A stretch of DNA of 64,000 nucleotides, taken from positions 109,272,745 to 109,336,744 of the forward strand of contig CM075855.1 of NCBI GenBank assembly GCA_037975125.1, written 5' to 3'. This stretch comes from Latrodectus hesperus. Its lineage: Eukaryota > Arthropoda > Arachnida > Araneae > Theridiidae. Both the position numbers and the translations under genes were made by a program. Every line of letters begins with the position of its first letter. Within the stretch, counting starts at the first letter, position 1. Below the pieces are notes generated by a model. It saw only the letters and a program-made list of their open reading frames with translations. It had not been told where the DNA came from and did no database searches. This document shows positions 13,140 through 25,009 of the stretch, in pieces.

Positions 13140-13740
13140 TAAAGAACTATCAACTGAAATTGTACCTCTTATGGCCGAATTTGGCTAAATCGACTTTTTA
13201 TGTTTTTGGCTCAATAATCATATGAAAGTTTACAGCACTTAGCCAAATAGTACATCAATGGTTAAATCACATTTTAATTTCCATTTCAGAATATATTACC
13301 ACAGTATTAAAATGCAAAGTTGTTAGCTGTCACAAGGAATTGTAAATTATTTGGCTGAATCGTAAGTCATTGGCCAAATTTTGGTAATTCGACTTCTTTA
13401 TTAGCGCACTAATGCAAATAGCCATAATGTTAGAATATAAGACTTGGATCAATCACATCAAATTGTATATTATTTAATCAAATTGAAACTCTTTGGCTAT
13501 ATATGGCAAAGTAAATTTTCCTAGTCAATGGCGCAGTTAATTCCCTTGTCTGCAAGAATATATGGTTAGCAGTCCCATGAATCGGTACATAATTTTGTCA
13601 AATTGTACACCATTAGTCAAATTTTCAGACTTTTCCAATTGGTAAGCTGACGCATTGTTAAAATGTAAGGTTAGAGCAATCGCATGATACTGCACATCAT
13701 TTGGCCAATATTGCCAGTCTCGGGAAAAATTGCTTTGCAT
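13140..13740. repeat. Old degenerate tandem repeat
   Basis: Diverged versions of TTGGCCAAATTTTGG, AATCGACTTTTTATG and AATTGTAYATTATTTGG recur every 100-150 bp. Examples are TATGGCCGAATTTGGC near 13172, GGCCAAATTTTGGTAATTCG near 13372 and CATTTGGCCAATATTGCC near 13700. Units are too diverged to give an exact period by eye. Confidence 0.6.
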
Positions 13741-13867
13741 TCAACAGATAGACATATTCAGTACTGTTAATTTCCTTTGTATTTTAAATTAATTTGAAAT
13801 GTCTACGATTGCTATTTCCAAAATATGGGTTTCTCAAATCAGATTACTATTAAAGAAAAATATATTT

Positions 13868-14105
13868 AGGAACAGATGCCGTATAATCCAGGATGCCAAA
13901 TTCTGAATTTTTTTTGGAGATAAAGAATGTTGTCAAGATGACGTATTGTGACGTTTGCGATGTTGTAAATACGAGTGTTGATAAAGTAGGATTTTCTGTA
14001 AAATTTTTATAGGTATCCAGATCTATGACCAGGTTGCCAGAAACATAGGGAAATCACTTAACTCAGAATTTGGCATCCTGGATAATACAGCATCTTTCTG
14101 TGCCT
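13868..14105. mobile_element. Short inverted-repeat element, family X, copy 2
   Basis: The ends are inverted repeats of about 40 bp. The left end has TAATCCAGGATGCCAAATTC (13884-13903), and the reverse complement of the right end (about 14063-14083) has TATCCAGGATGCCAAATTC. Both continue into GATGCYGTAT outward and CTGARTT inward. The flanking ATATTT on each side may be a 6-bp target duplication. The interior is non-coding. Copies or fragments occur at 2690 and 45545. Confidence 0.8.
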
Positions 14106-14332
14106 ATATTTTAATATAGCAGAGAAGAATATCATGAATACGTATACGATGATACAAATACGATAAAAGATATATAAATTTGTTTCCTAATTTATAGTTG
14201 GTAGTAAAAATATTGAAGCTATAAATTTCAAAGACATGTTAGAGAGTAAGAACCATTTATACATGTATCAATTGCATATACTGTTTTATAAGTAAGTAAG
14301 GGGCGTTAAGTAAGACAAGTAAGATAGTAAGT

Positions 14333-14630
14333 AATATACGTGCTCATTAAATCTGTGCAATCGAAATTCCTGTGGTCGGTCGTTGAGCAGTTACCATGGA
14401 TGCAATGGTCTGGAGAAATTTACTCCCCCTTCAGATCAATGCCAAAATTGAGGAGACTCTGGTGCTGCCATCTATCGGAGGATTTGGAGAGCAAAAGACG
14501 TACTTTCACCTTCATGGTGCTCTGATTAAACGAAAGACGCTCCCAATTGACTTAAATTCGCATAGTCAATGCATAGCGAGCTTGGCTTGTCCAAGTGTCA
14601 TTAGTAACAACAACAACAATAATAAGTAAG
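14333..14630 (+). mobile_element. SINE, family D, lacking the tRNA head
   Basis: It matches the family D body from TACGTGCTCATTAAATCTG through CCATCTATCGGAGGATTTGG and CACCTTCATGGTGCTCTG. It ends with the stem-loop CTTGG-CTTGT-CCAAG (14581-14595) and TAACAACAACAACAATAATA. The upstream tRNA-like part is missing, so it is 5'-truncated. A repeated TAAGTAAG lies on both sides and may reflect the target site. Confidence 0.85.
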
Positions 14631-14639
14631 AAAATTATA

Positions 14640-16240
14640 TATAAGCACACGATTTAACTTTTTCTTCTATCTTCTGGTTACATAACCCATGTCGTTCTTG
14701 CAGCCAGATAGTACCGGATACTATACGTGATCTAAACGAAGATCGTCATGCTGAAATGACATGTACTTGCTAAGGGATCTGTGGTTTCCAATGTCTCAAT
14801 ATTGATTTGGCATTGAATGAAGAGGAAAAAGCCGGATTAGAGCTCACAATTTACCATTTTACTAAATAACAAAATAATTAAATGTATAAAATGGCTTCAA
14901 TCATCAACAATAGGTATCTTTAAACGTAATAACCTAACATTTGATATCCATGAAAAATTACTTTTTAAAAATTCATTTTCAATTAGTTAAAACATATGTT
15001 TTTTATGTTATGTAATAAAAATGTTTTTATTAGAACAATAGAGAAAATCAATAAAACATTCATCGTAGGTACCTTCAACAAGAATACATTCAAATTACAT
15101 GAAATTTAAATTTCAAAAAAATAAACACATGTTTGAAGTTTTTTCCTTAATTCACTGAAATTTATTCAAACTGATTACATTCAAAAACCCTTCTAGATTA
15201 AAAGATAAAATAAAATCTTACAGGATTATAACTGAGAATATATTTTGTAATAAATCATAGCTAAGGTTTTGTTTAAAAATATTTATTTATTCAAATTTAA
15301 AATAAAATGGTTTATTCATAAGTAGCATTACACTTCAAATTTGTATAAGGAAAAAAAAAAGTGGTAAACAGTTTATCAAATTATTGTCTCTACTAAAATT
15401 TCATCTTTGTTTATGCACATGCATTTATTTGGTTGCGATATCGATTAATAAGTAAATTCACGATCGATAAATATTTATTGCGACGTATGTTAGAGAGGTG
15501 AATGAAGGAGTTACAGAAGATTCCAACCGAAATTCAATAAAATCTTCATTATCAATGTTTCCTGGGTGCAGAAAGATTAGCATACGGAAAATGCAACAGA
15601 TAATGCAAATGAGCTGTTTAGATGTGTTGTAAATGCTGCGCTTGAAGCAAACAATGACATTCTGCCATAACCTCGCCATTTTCATCTCCTTTCAGAACAT
15701 AATTTCCTAATCGTGCGGGAATGATTTTCTGAATCTCCATATTCTAAACGTCGAATCATTATTGGACTGGGAAGTGCTTGCAGTGGAATGTGAGGGTCAA
15801 ATGACCCACGAACATAATTAATCTACTTTTGTTCAGTATTTAGACGATCGAAGTCAGATTCGGGAAGAACAGATTTAATCTTTTCAATCAGTTTTTAACA
15901 TCTTGTTAAGCTGCAATAAGAAAAATGTTATTTAATATATTTCGTCATACTAGAAAATTTTGCGTTAAGATTGTAACATGCTTTAAAAATACAAGAATAC
16001 TAGAAAATACAAAAGAATATTGTATGTAAAAACAACGGCTTTCTTTCCATCCATAAACTTTTGTTAATTTTAAAAATACCAAATCAAAATTGACGAAATC
16101 TCTTTATTCAAAATCTAAATGATTTTGTAGTTGAAAGTTATGTCTAAGAATTTTGATAAAGATAACAAAAAATTTCAGACGTTCAAACTTTCTTATACAT
16201 TTAAATTTGAGGAAACAAAATATTATATTATGAGATATAA
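14640..16240. other. Mostly AT-rich DNA, a less AT-rich patch near 15.6-15.9 kb
   Basis: No coding or repeat family is recognised. The patch 15480-15880 has higher complexity (GTTTCCTGGGTGCAGAAAG, GGAAGTGCTTGCAGTGG) and could be unique regulatory DNA. Confidence 0.35.
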
Positions 16241-16241
16241 A

Positions 16242-16247
<6 letters not shown>

Positions 16248-16336
<89 letters not shown>
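16248..16336. repeat. (TA)n microsatellite
   Basis: A TA tract of about 89 bp that touches the left end of the element at 16337. Confidence 0.97.
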
Positions 16337-16338
<2 letters not shown>

Positions 16339-17438
16339 AGCTGACCCAGCCACGCGTTGCAGTGGCTGAGTTTTTATAATACATTGAATCAATTTTTTAC
16401 TAATTCCTGGGTACAATCAAATTAATATTTTCTAAAAAAATTTAAAATAGGTTCATTCATATGAGGTTAAAAATAAAACGTTTCGCAAAAATTTAAAAGT
16501 AATAGGTAAAGTATCGAAATTTTGAAATTAAGCACAAATCAACATATACTTTCTGAATTTACATTTTATTCATCTTATATTAAATTATAGTTAGTAATCA
16601 GTGACTTACTTATAAAATATACTATATAAATTAAAAACATCTAAAAATAAATTGTTATAAATGAGGTAGATAACATTGACATCGAACTATTACTTTTTCA
16701 ATTTTTAATTATTAAAACTAAAAAATTTTTCCGCGGTATTATACTGAAATAAAAAAAATTAAAAGAATTTATCATTTGAATAAATAAATTAGATCAAAAT
16801 GTTCTACTGAATAAATTAATAATTATCAAATTATAAAATAAAAATAAAAAAAATAAAAGGCTGTCAAGAAATACTTACATGTTTTGGAGGTGGTATGAAA
16901 ATTAGTAGAGAAAAACAGCAATAAATAAAATTTTATTTTACTATTTATAATATTAAAAATATTCAAACTGAAGACGCACAATAATAACACAATACAAAGT
17001 ATAATTATGAAAGTGATTCACAAAAAATTGTTATAGTATGATTATACATCATGAAAATATATGTATCATGAAAATATATATGAAAATATATGTACATCAT
17101 GAAAATATAATAATAAAAATGTATGTAAATTCTATATTTAACCACGCGATTGCGCGCGCACGTTAATTTTCTCGAAGATGTATAATCTAGAAAAATAAAC
17201 ACGTCGCCATCTGCCGAATACCTGTGCAACTTAGATGCTAAACCGCCATCTATTAGGAACTTACAGAACTAAACAATAAATAAACATTAATGTCGTATAA
17301 TAAATATTGAAAATAATAATTAAGAGATAAAAACTATTCTATCTTTTAAGTTGGACTATATTATAAATGGTTACAAAATTTTATCAAAATCCGTTCAGTA
17401 GTTTCGGAGTTTATCGGGAACATACATCGTGACACGAA

Positions 17439-17443
<5 letters not shown>
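16337..17443 (+). mobile_element. Non-autonomous element with RTE-like 3' end, flanked by TA tracts
   Basis: The left end CAAGCTGACCCAGCCACGCG and the right end AAATCCGTTCAGTAGTTTCG followed by GAGTTTATCGGGAACATAC resemble end sequences I associate with abundant arthropod RTE-like retroelements. Those typically finish in a simple repeat. Here the right end runs straight into (TA)n and the left end starts where another (TA)n tract stops. The interior (about 1.1 kb) is AT-rich without a transposase or reverse transcriptase frame. Class assignment is an inference. Confidence 0.5.
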
Positions 17444-17518
<75 letters not shown>

Positions 17519-17527
17519 TTCGTGTCA

Positions 17528-17574
<47 letters not shown>
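17426..17574. repeat. (TA)n tract enclosed by an inverted repeat, then a second TA tract
   Basis: ATCGTGACACGAAATTTTTA at 17426-17445 is repeated in reverse complement at 17512-17531. About 65 bp of TA lie between the arms and more TA follows to 17574. The whole can form a long hairpin. The second arm is an inverted copy of the 3' end of the preceding element. Confidence 0.9.
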
Positions 17575-17577
<3 letters not shown>

Positions 17578-17579
17578 CT

Positions 17580-19290
17580 AATTAAATTTCCTTTTTATGT
17601 TTTAATTTTAATCTATTTTTCAAGTTATTTAACGCAGTATTCAAATAAAAAATATATACTCTATTTTTAATTTTAATTTAAAGTATTCTATATACAATTT
17701 TAAATTTTAATATACAATATATAAATGTATAATATATTCTGTTTTAAAAGAATGATCAAAATGGAAAATATTCTCTTGCAGACTCTCTAGAACAACAGTT
17801 AACAGCCTTTCCAATCTTAGAACTGCCTTGAAAGAGATCTCACCATTCTAAGAGTGATTAAATGGAAGACCATGGCCAAAAAATCAGGTGTCTTTGAGGA
17901 AAATTCTTGAAAAGCCCCCCCAGGGCTGTCGTATTATTGAGGAGGCAAGGATTTAATTTTAAATTTTAATATACCCTTTAAATTATTCCTGGAATATATG
18001 TTGTTATAATTGTAACATTACGCTCTGGAACGAAACAACTCAAAAAAGTTGAAGCAGGGCTGACATCTACCCGATGTCGTATTTCGACGCTTTAATTAAT
18101 TATACTGAATAAAACTCAGAATGTGAAACGAAACTAACATTTAAAGAAGCACACAGAACACTACAAACTACATGGACAAAGGTTACAAGGTCTACTGAAG
18201 AGAAAAAGAATATCAACATATAACGTCAGCTCGCGCGGTATGCGCAAAACACATGATTGGTGGGTGAGCTGCTGCCATTCGCAACAATAATGATAAAAAA
18301 TAAAGACACAAGATAAAAAGTAAAATTGATGTTGTAGTAAATATTCTAATTATACTTTTTCCTATAACTTTCATAAAAATATAAATTAATAGAGTAAAAA
18401 TGTTTTGTAAAGACTGGAAAGTATTTTTATATGTAAATAACAAAATAAAAACTATGTTAAACAGTTAAATAAAAAATACAAATTAATTGTATAAAATAAG
18501 AAAAATACTCAAGTTTAAAATTTTTTCTTTCGTAAAGAAATATTTGTAAAGAAACTACTAGTGGACCATTGTTTGGGTTTGTAAAGAATATGATTGAACA
18601 ACTGAATGGAGGAACGCAATGGGTGATGGAATAATTGAAGAACATTTTTTACTTTTATGAAGAATGAGTCATTCATGTGTCTGTGAAGAACTTGTTTTGA
18701 AGAAGATATTGTAAAGATAAATTTTTAGAGATATAATCTGAAATTGAAAGTCACAGAGAGATTTCGAAATGCACTTATAATTAATATTCGTTCTTTAGAG
18801 TAAAATTAAATATTTATTTAGAAATTCACTGTATATTTTATTACAATAACTTATAATTTTTTGGTTTAGAGGATTTAAATTTTAAATAAAAATTTCTCCA
18901 CTAAAGTATGAAATGAAACCTCAGAATTCAAATATGAAGTTATCAAAATTTATTTGATTTTCCCTTTGAGCACATAATAGATACATGTTAATCAATTATG
19001 AAATGTTTTAATTAAGGTTAAATTAGGAAATTTTAAAACGGGTCTTTTATCATCTTAATATTATTAGGAAAGCCGAATAATTTTCTTTATTGATTTAAAT
19101 CTTGGAAAATTTATCATGTCATTTGATGCTAAAACAAGAACTAATTTTGAATTCGTGATCATAAAGACAGTTCCTTTTGATTAAGCTTTCACAAAAATTT
19201 CCTGGGAAATTTATTGAAAGATCTTGAAAATTGCGAATCAAGTTCAATGTTAATACCTTTACAATATAGATACATACATATAGATACAAT
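17580..19290. other. AT-rich DNA with an unassigned middle patch
   Basis: From 17780 to 18260 complexity rises (GATCTCACCATTCTAAGAG, CCCCCCCAGGGCTGTCG, GCTCGCGCGGTATGCG), and the word TGTTATAATTGTAACA at about 18000 is palindromic. This may be an old LTR or DNA element, but I could not find its ends. The rest shows nothing. Confidence 0.3.
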
Positions 19291-19299
19291 TTACATACT

Positions 19300-19835
19300 T
19301 TTACAATAGCTTAGACGGCTCTCCTCATCTCGTGAGATTCACTTACAGTGGATGCCTTCCCACGTAGACCTTGCGGGTAACGAATTGGCTGATGCCCTAG
19401 CAAAAAGAGGTACTGACGAGCCTTTGCTTACTCCGGCGTCTCTTACCTGTACTGAACTATACTCTATATATAAAGACCTTGTTTGGCTGGTTTTTTTTTT
19501 GCCATTTCCCCTGTGCACCATTGGTACCAGGGTAATCGTCCCGGCGGATCTCTATCCCTCCGGTGCAGCAGACTGGAACAAACTACAATAACACGTTTTC
19601 GAAGTGGCCACCTAAGATCATTGACATTTAACAACAAAGAAAAGGAATTTCCAATTTGCGCTAAGTGTTCCAAAAGCCAAGCCACTCCGGATTATATCCT
19701 TGAGTGCTTGGGACTCGATAAAGAAGATCTTCAGGAGCGACCATTATTGGTCATTGATTTCCTGAGAGTGTGCAATGTCATAGACTTGGTCTAGCGCTGC
19801 TAGACAACAGGGATCAGCAACAACAACAACTTTTA
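19300..19835 (+). mobile_element. LINE 3' end: RNase H remnant, C-terminus, 3' tail
   Basis: The first part encodes the end of a LINE RNase H domain: LQWMPSHVDLAGNELADALA, with the conserved H and the AD of the active site, then KRGTDEP. After a frameshift around the T run at 19489-19499, the frame gives EQTTITRFRSGHLRSL, then CAKC and a short conserved tail ending at a TAG stop (19792-19794). The 3' end has a hairpin CTAGC-GCT-GCTAG (19791-19803) and a CAACAACAACAAC tail. It is truncated and frameshifted. The 3' end layout matches that of the SINEs in this window. Confidence 0.8.
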
Positions 19836-19839
19836 CAAT

Positions 19840-21880
19840 CAGCTTAATTCTTATAACAGCTTTATTTAGATTTGTTTTTTAATTTATGAATTCACTGTGA
19901 AATTTAAATATTTGGGTAAATGTTCCAAATGGAACTTTAAGAAAAATGAGTTATCTTTATTTTAATGCCGTTTTCAAATGTCATTTTCACCAACGAATGA
20001 CATTTGAAATCATGGCATTGAATTCATTGAAATAATCAATGCTATTGGATGGCTATTTAAGCAACCAATGACATTGACAATGCTTTTATCATTTTTGATG
20101 GAATGAAGCGTAAAAGGCGTAAAGTTGGCTACAAATTATCGAGTACATAGCTTTTGTTATTGGTGACATGAATACATGAATTTCTAATACAACTATGGAT
20201 CAAATTTTAACATAGACTAGTTTCCATTGCTATAAAAATGGGAATGAGGTGGAATGACATTGAAAAAAAAAGATTTAAAAATGAAAATTGGTGTAGAATC
20301 CTTAATATCCAGTATATCCATAGTATAAGGAAAATGAAGAAAAGAGGAAACATTTAAAATAACTAAAGTGTGAATCACATCTTTTGGTCTTAAAATTTAT
20401 CTTAAGTATGAAAAAATTGTTAGTGTTTTTAGTTTGTAACTTAAGTCATTCCCCTAAACATTTATTCTTAAATAAAAAATTCAAAATTGAATCCATAACA
20501 TTTGATGTCATAAAAATCAATTGGAAAATACAAATCCTGTTTCAATTCAAGTATATTTCTTGGCATGAGTAAGGGAAAAGAAATAGAGGGAAAAACATCT
20601 TAAATGGGTAAAATGCAAGTAATTCTTAATCTCTTAAGGTTTACCTTATGTTAAGTAAATTTGTAAAGTGTAAAATTCAAAAGTTTTCTTTAAAACTTTC
20701 AAGGAAATGTAAGCAAAAGTACTTAGAGCTTTTATAATATGGACGCACTGATTGTTTTCCTATCAAATGGAAAACTAAAATGAGTCAGCATCTGGAAAAT
20801 TTAAATTAATTAAGTATATATTTTATAATTTATCAATGTTAAATATTTACTTATAGGATGCTGACGATTCATGCCTTAATTAATTAGTAATTAAAATTTT
20901 AAAGATAGGTTTTTCCTTGTAAATTTTCATAAAAATATAATACATTTTACTGAATTAATCTATTTATGTCATTGTTTTAGGCTTTTTTTTAATACTTGAA
21001 ATTATATTTATATTGTATGTAGGATAATAATTAATTGATGTTGAATTAGTGTATTGTTTAAGAATTAAAAAATTAAAAATGTTTTAAGAAAATTTAGGAG
21101 CAGAGAATAATTAAAGAATCTTAGGTGATTTAGATTACTTAAACTTTTGGATAAAATAGAGAGATTTAACATCAGTCTGAAAATGTCTTCTCTTTTTGTA
21201 TTTTAGTTTAGCTCAGCGCTCTGTCAAGCATCTTCAAAAATAAATATTATTTCTTGCAATGTAAAGAGTATAAATTATTTTATCTTAATTCATAATGTCA
21301 TTTTTTCATTAAAACATTTAAGTTATATTTAAAGTCTTAACGAAAATTTTTATTATGAAGCATTTATGAAGGCGTTTTTTGTTATAATGCGTTTATGAAG
21401 CTTTTTATTTAGTGAGTAATTTACATAGTAAGTGATTCATTACTTTTTTAATTAAGTAAAAGTTGCTTTGCTTCCGGCATTTTGTTAGAAGCTATTTTCG
21501 CATTTTCTTACGAAAGCCTTCTCTATTTGTCCAAATACTTTAAGCCACTCATTAATTTTAACAATCTTATTTCAATCCCCGAGATAATACTTATTCAATT
21601 TAATTATCTGATGTTTTTTGCACTTTAATGCTTTTCTTAGATTCCTTCTCAAAAGTAATTGATTAACGTTTCATATTTACATAAGAAATTTTACTGTTTT
21701 ATGTTTGCGCTATGGAATAATAATAATTCAAAATCTAAACCTGCTGTTTTTGGTATTTTGGTTTTTTCTCGAAATAGTAATTGTTATTTGTATTATTATT
21801 TAAATAAATATGAATAGTTGAATTTAATATCTTATGAAATGACAAGATACTTTTAAATAACTTTTTATTCCTCTTTCAAG
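19840..21880. other. AT-rich DNA, nothing recognised
   Basis: CATTGAAATCA-like words near 19980-20100 recur weakly. No gene, SINE or DNA transposon end is supported. Confidence 0.5.
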
Positions 21881-21895
21881 CCTAAGAGATTTGTT

Positions 21896-22175
21896 GTTTT
21901 TGTTGTCGTGTGCCAGCTAGGCTGGTAATATGGGGTGCGTTGCTCCACTTTTTTAATTGAACCATATTTAGGTGTAGAGTCCGACTTCCTCAGTACACAC
22001 ATGCCATAGGAACCCGTTTATAGAGTAGGCAACCATTCACACCTCATTCCTACAAGGAAAGGACAAAGACAGGATGGATAGAGAGAGAAAGTATATCCAT
22101 GCCCGAACCGGGATTCGAACCCAGTACTTCCCTATCCGTAGTCAGGCACTCTGACCACTTGACAGGGTGGGCGGC
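21896..22175 (-). mobile_element. tRNA-derived SINE, family C, with target duplication
   Basis: On the minus strand the head reads GCCGCCCACCCTGTCAAGTG, then GGTCAGAGTGCCTGAC (A box) and GGGTTCGAATCCCGG (B box). The tail end has the stem-loop GCCAG/CTGGT at 21912-21926, then CAA-rich DNA. The 12-bp duplication AAGAGATTTGTT at 21884-21895 and 22176-22187 marks a clean retrotransposition. A second copy is at 32026. Confidence 0.93.
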
Positions 22176-22239
22176 AAGAGATTTGTTAAGAAAATTGAAA
22201 AGTAAACAGTAATAAAAATTATAAATTGTCCATTGGTTG

Positions 22240-22735
22240 GTGTCGTGTCCATTTGAAGTCAAGTTAAATCATTCCAATTGCCAAAATCACGGCCTTGGCA
22301 ATGTGTACAATTTCATCATTATATGGATATTTCCTTGAAAGGGAAATTCATCAATAGCCTGTAAACTTCTTATGACGGCCGGGCAGTTAAAAATGTGTCC
22401 TGGGGTGAGTTACTCCTCAGGGCAGTTTCTACATGATTTGTGAGATCTGGTGCCAACTGTATTGATAGTCATTCCACAGAAGTGTTGGGTTTTAAATCTG
22501 AAAATAGTCCTGGTAACAATGCTGTCTGCTTTGATAACACATAAATGATGTCCCATTTTGATGAGTTTTTCTTTCAGTTTGCATCTAGCGATTGCATTAG
22601 CACCTCTTAAAAGTTACGGTGCTGGGAGTTTTGGAGTTAAGGTCTCTCGCCTCCTTTGCAGGCCTATCTGCTTCCTCATTCTCCTCAATGCCAACATGTG
22701 CAGGTATCCACTGGAAAGTACAGCAAATGTACAGT
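22240..22735 (-). mobile_element. LINE 3' fragment, same subfamily as 29.4 kb
   Basis: This is nearly collinear with 29403-29905. Shared blocks include TTATGACGGCCGGGCAGTTA, AAAAATGTGTCC and TGATAGTCATTCCACAGAAG. Read on the minus strand it covers the end of RNase H (HVGIEENEEADR in the sister copy) and the zinc-knuckle C-terminus. Frameshifts disrupt it. Both copies end at the same point (GGTTGGTGTCG on the plus strand), which is probably the true 3' end of the element. Confidence 0.8.
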
Positions 22736-23129
22736 ACTTTTTCCATGAGAAGTTAAAAGAAAATATAAGGCAGTTTGAAAGATGTAATTATATTGAGATA
22801 AATAAATTATAATTATATTTTATCACTCAAAATTTATTAAAATTACTGTTTTTCAGAATTTTTTCCCTACGAGTCTTTGAATGCATTCTTTTACCCTGCA
22901 ACGTTTCTCAATATGACTAAAACTTCAAGTACTATAAATCGTCCAAATATTATTAAAACTTAAATTTTTGAGAATGCTTAAGAATTTCTTTGAAATGTGA
23001 TTTTCAAACTGGTTGCAATAATAGTTATATTGTAACATTTTCTTCTTGAACATTTTTTATTTAACATTTTCTACTTGAGCATAACATTTCATTTGGATTT
23101 AGAGTGATATTCGTAGCTCAATTCATCAT

Positions 23130-23286
23130 TTATCTGAATGGAAGAGTTAATTTGGACCGAACGATTTGGACATCAACCGGCTTTTGAATCGTTTGATTAC
23201 TAATGTTAAGGTTACCCTTCAGTGGGTTCCATAGCACGTGGATGTGTACGATAATGGCATTGCTGGTCTGGCCAGAGAGGGCAGCC
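23130..23286 (+). mobile_element. LINE RNase H fragment, left half (split by piggyBac)
   Basis: The frame ending at 23286 reads VTLQWVP-stop-HVDVYDNGIAGLAREGSL, the RNase H pattern QWVPsHVdvxGNexADxLAreG with decay (the AD is now AG). The reading frame is interrupted at TTAA 23287-23290 and resumes after 24438. Confidence 0.75.
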
Positions 23287-23302
23287 TTAACCTCTTCGCG
23301 AA

Positions 23303-23366
23303 GGGCGGTGCATATATGCATTTCGTACGGACGAAAGTGAGGGCCGGGCGGTGCATATATGCATTT
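23303..23366. repeat. Subterminal direct repeats in the piggyBac-type element
   Basis: A 21-bp word (GGGCGGTGCATATATGCATT plus T) is repeated exactly at 23303-23323 and 23346-23366. It contains the 12-bp palindrome TGCATATATGCA. Near the other end CGTCCTGWA occurs three times (about 24357, 24390 and 24422). Such repeats are plausible transposase binding sites. Confidence 0.85.
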
Positions 23367-23699
23367 TAAGCTGGAACAAGTTTTAATAATCACTAGATGG
23401 CACTATGTGTCCATTACATTTAAACTGAACGTAGTTTTAGTGTTCTGACCTTCATTTTTCTCGTATTCTTGCTTTTTTTGGTATTTTGATTATCAGCTGT
23501 GGGTGGGGAGAGAGGAAATCTCAATGTAAACAAACACAGCTCGGCTCTTCAACTATCCACGTGATTTAAGGATTCTCGCTTCTGATAGCTCTCCGAACAC
23601 TTTTTTTATTTTGTTTTCGCTACTATTGGAAGTCTTTTAGGGTTTTAGCGTCAGTTTCGTTACAGTTTTTACTGCTTTCGGTTTTATTTGCTCACTTTT

Positions 23700-23940
23700 C
23701 TTGTTATTTTGAAAATTCTCGACTCCAGATTATTATGGCGAGGATTATCTGGTAGGCATTTTCCTACCCTTAATTTGAACAAAAAGGGAGAAAAATGTCG
23801 CAGAAAGTGCATTGCTTGCTCTACAAACCGTGATGAAAGAAAAGAAAACACAACAAACATTTTATACTTGCAAATCATGCAATGTCGGACTTTGCGTTTC
23901 TCCGTGATTTGAGATTTTCCATACTCAGTCTTCATTTTAA
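23700..23940 (+). pseudogene. piggyBac transposase C-terminus, frameshifted
   Basis: The frame through 23730-23850 reads SGRHFPTLN, then KCRRKCIACS. After a +1 shift near 23855 it reads TFYTCKSCNVGLCVSP, a stop (TGA 23905-23907), then FEIFHT and a final TAA at 23938. The pattern RrCxxCs...TxYxCxxCxvgLCvxpCFexyHT is the C-terminal cysteine-rich domain of piggyBac transposases (PGBD-like). The expected Cys after SP is the stop codon. The catalytic DDD core is absent. Confidence 0.85.
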
Positions 23941-24075
23941 ATTTTGTTATTTTTTCTTGTAAATAGCCCTTGTATAGTTTTTATTAATTTGCAAATATGT
24001 TGAAGTGTTTTTGTCAATTAAAATTTTTGAAAAACTAGAATTGCACTGTCGAAAATTATTTCTCAGAGTAAGCAA

Positions 24076-24199
<124 letters not shown>

Positions 24200-24438
24200 T
24201 ATAAATTGAGGGAAATACTTTATTAAAGTCTAGTTTTAAATTGTAAGATAGATTATGTGATAATCTAAAATGCTACCAAAAATCACGGCGATAGGACTTT
24301 AACTTTATTATTTACGAATATTTTTCTAAAGTTAGGCCTAGCGGAGAAAAACCCCCGTCCTGTAAGATCATTCCTTTCACTTCATCTTCGTCCTGAACGC
24401 GCGTCTTAAACAAAGGCGCCCCGTCCTGAAAAGGTTAA

Positions 24439-24690
24439 GGACACTGCTCATAATGGCTGTCCTACTTATTCAGAGATAGCCATCCGGGTCAGGCAAGATA
24501 TCTGTTCTTCTTGGAGGAGAGCCCCATGCATGAATGGTATGCGGAAAATCACCCTGGTACTGTTTTGATTTGGGTTGGCAGCAGGCACGATCAAACAACT
24601 CTTGCGAGATTTCAAAATGGACACACTCGTGTACAACGTCACGTGATGGGCCAACCAGAATGCAGTCAACCAGGAGGTATAAGCCGCAAG
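24439..24690 (+). mobile_element. LINE C-terminal fragment, right half (split by piggyBac)
   Basis: The frame continues from the left half (KDTAHNGCPTYSEIA) and after one shift gives MHEWYAENHPG, then QTTLARFQNGHTRVQRHVMG. This is the typical LINE segment between RNase H and the final zinc knuckle. It ends before the CxxC motif. Confidence 0.78.
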
Positions 24691-24699
24691 AGATTTATA

Positions 24700-25005
24700 A
24701 TGTTTGAAATGGTATCAATATTAAACCAAAAAATACCTAATTTGTATTATTTTAATTATTAGTTGAGAAAACATAGATAATTTGTCAATGTTCCGAGTAT
24801 TAATCCTATGAAAATGTCAGAAGTATTTTTATATCAGTAATTTGTCTCAACAAATTTCCTCCGGAATACAAGTTAAGATTTTAGTTACTTTTTTTTATCT
24901 TGATTGATTCGGCAAAAGAAGCTGACGTTTGGTTACACTGGAGTTACTTGATTTTAAATATTTATTATAACGTCTTTTCTCCTCAATAAATGAAAAGTGG
25001 TGCAT
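24700..25005. other. AT-rich spacer, nothing recognised
   Basis: Separates two unrelated LINE remnants on opposite strands. Confidence 0.4.
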
Positions 25006-25009
25006 GCTT

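Noticed and set aside
17990..18260. Solo LTR starting TGTTATAATTGTAACA
   Set aside because: The start is palindromic and suggestive, but I could not find a matching CA end or target duplication.
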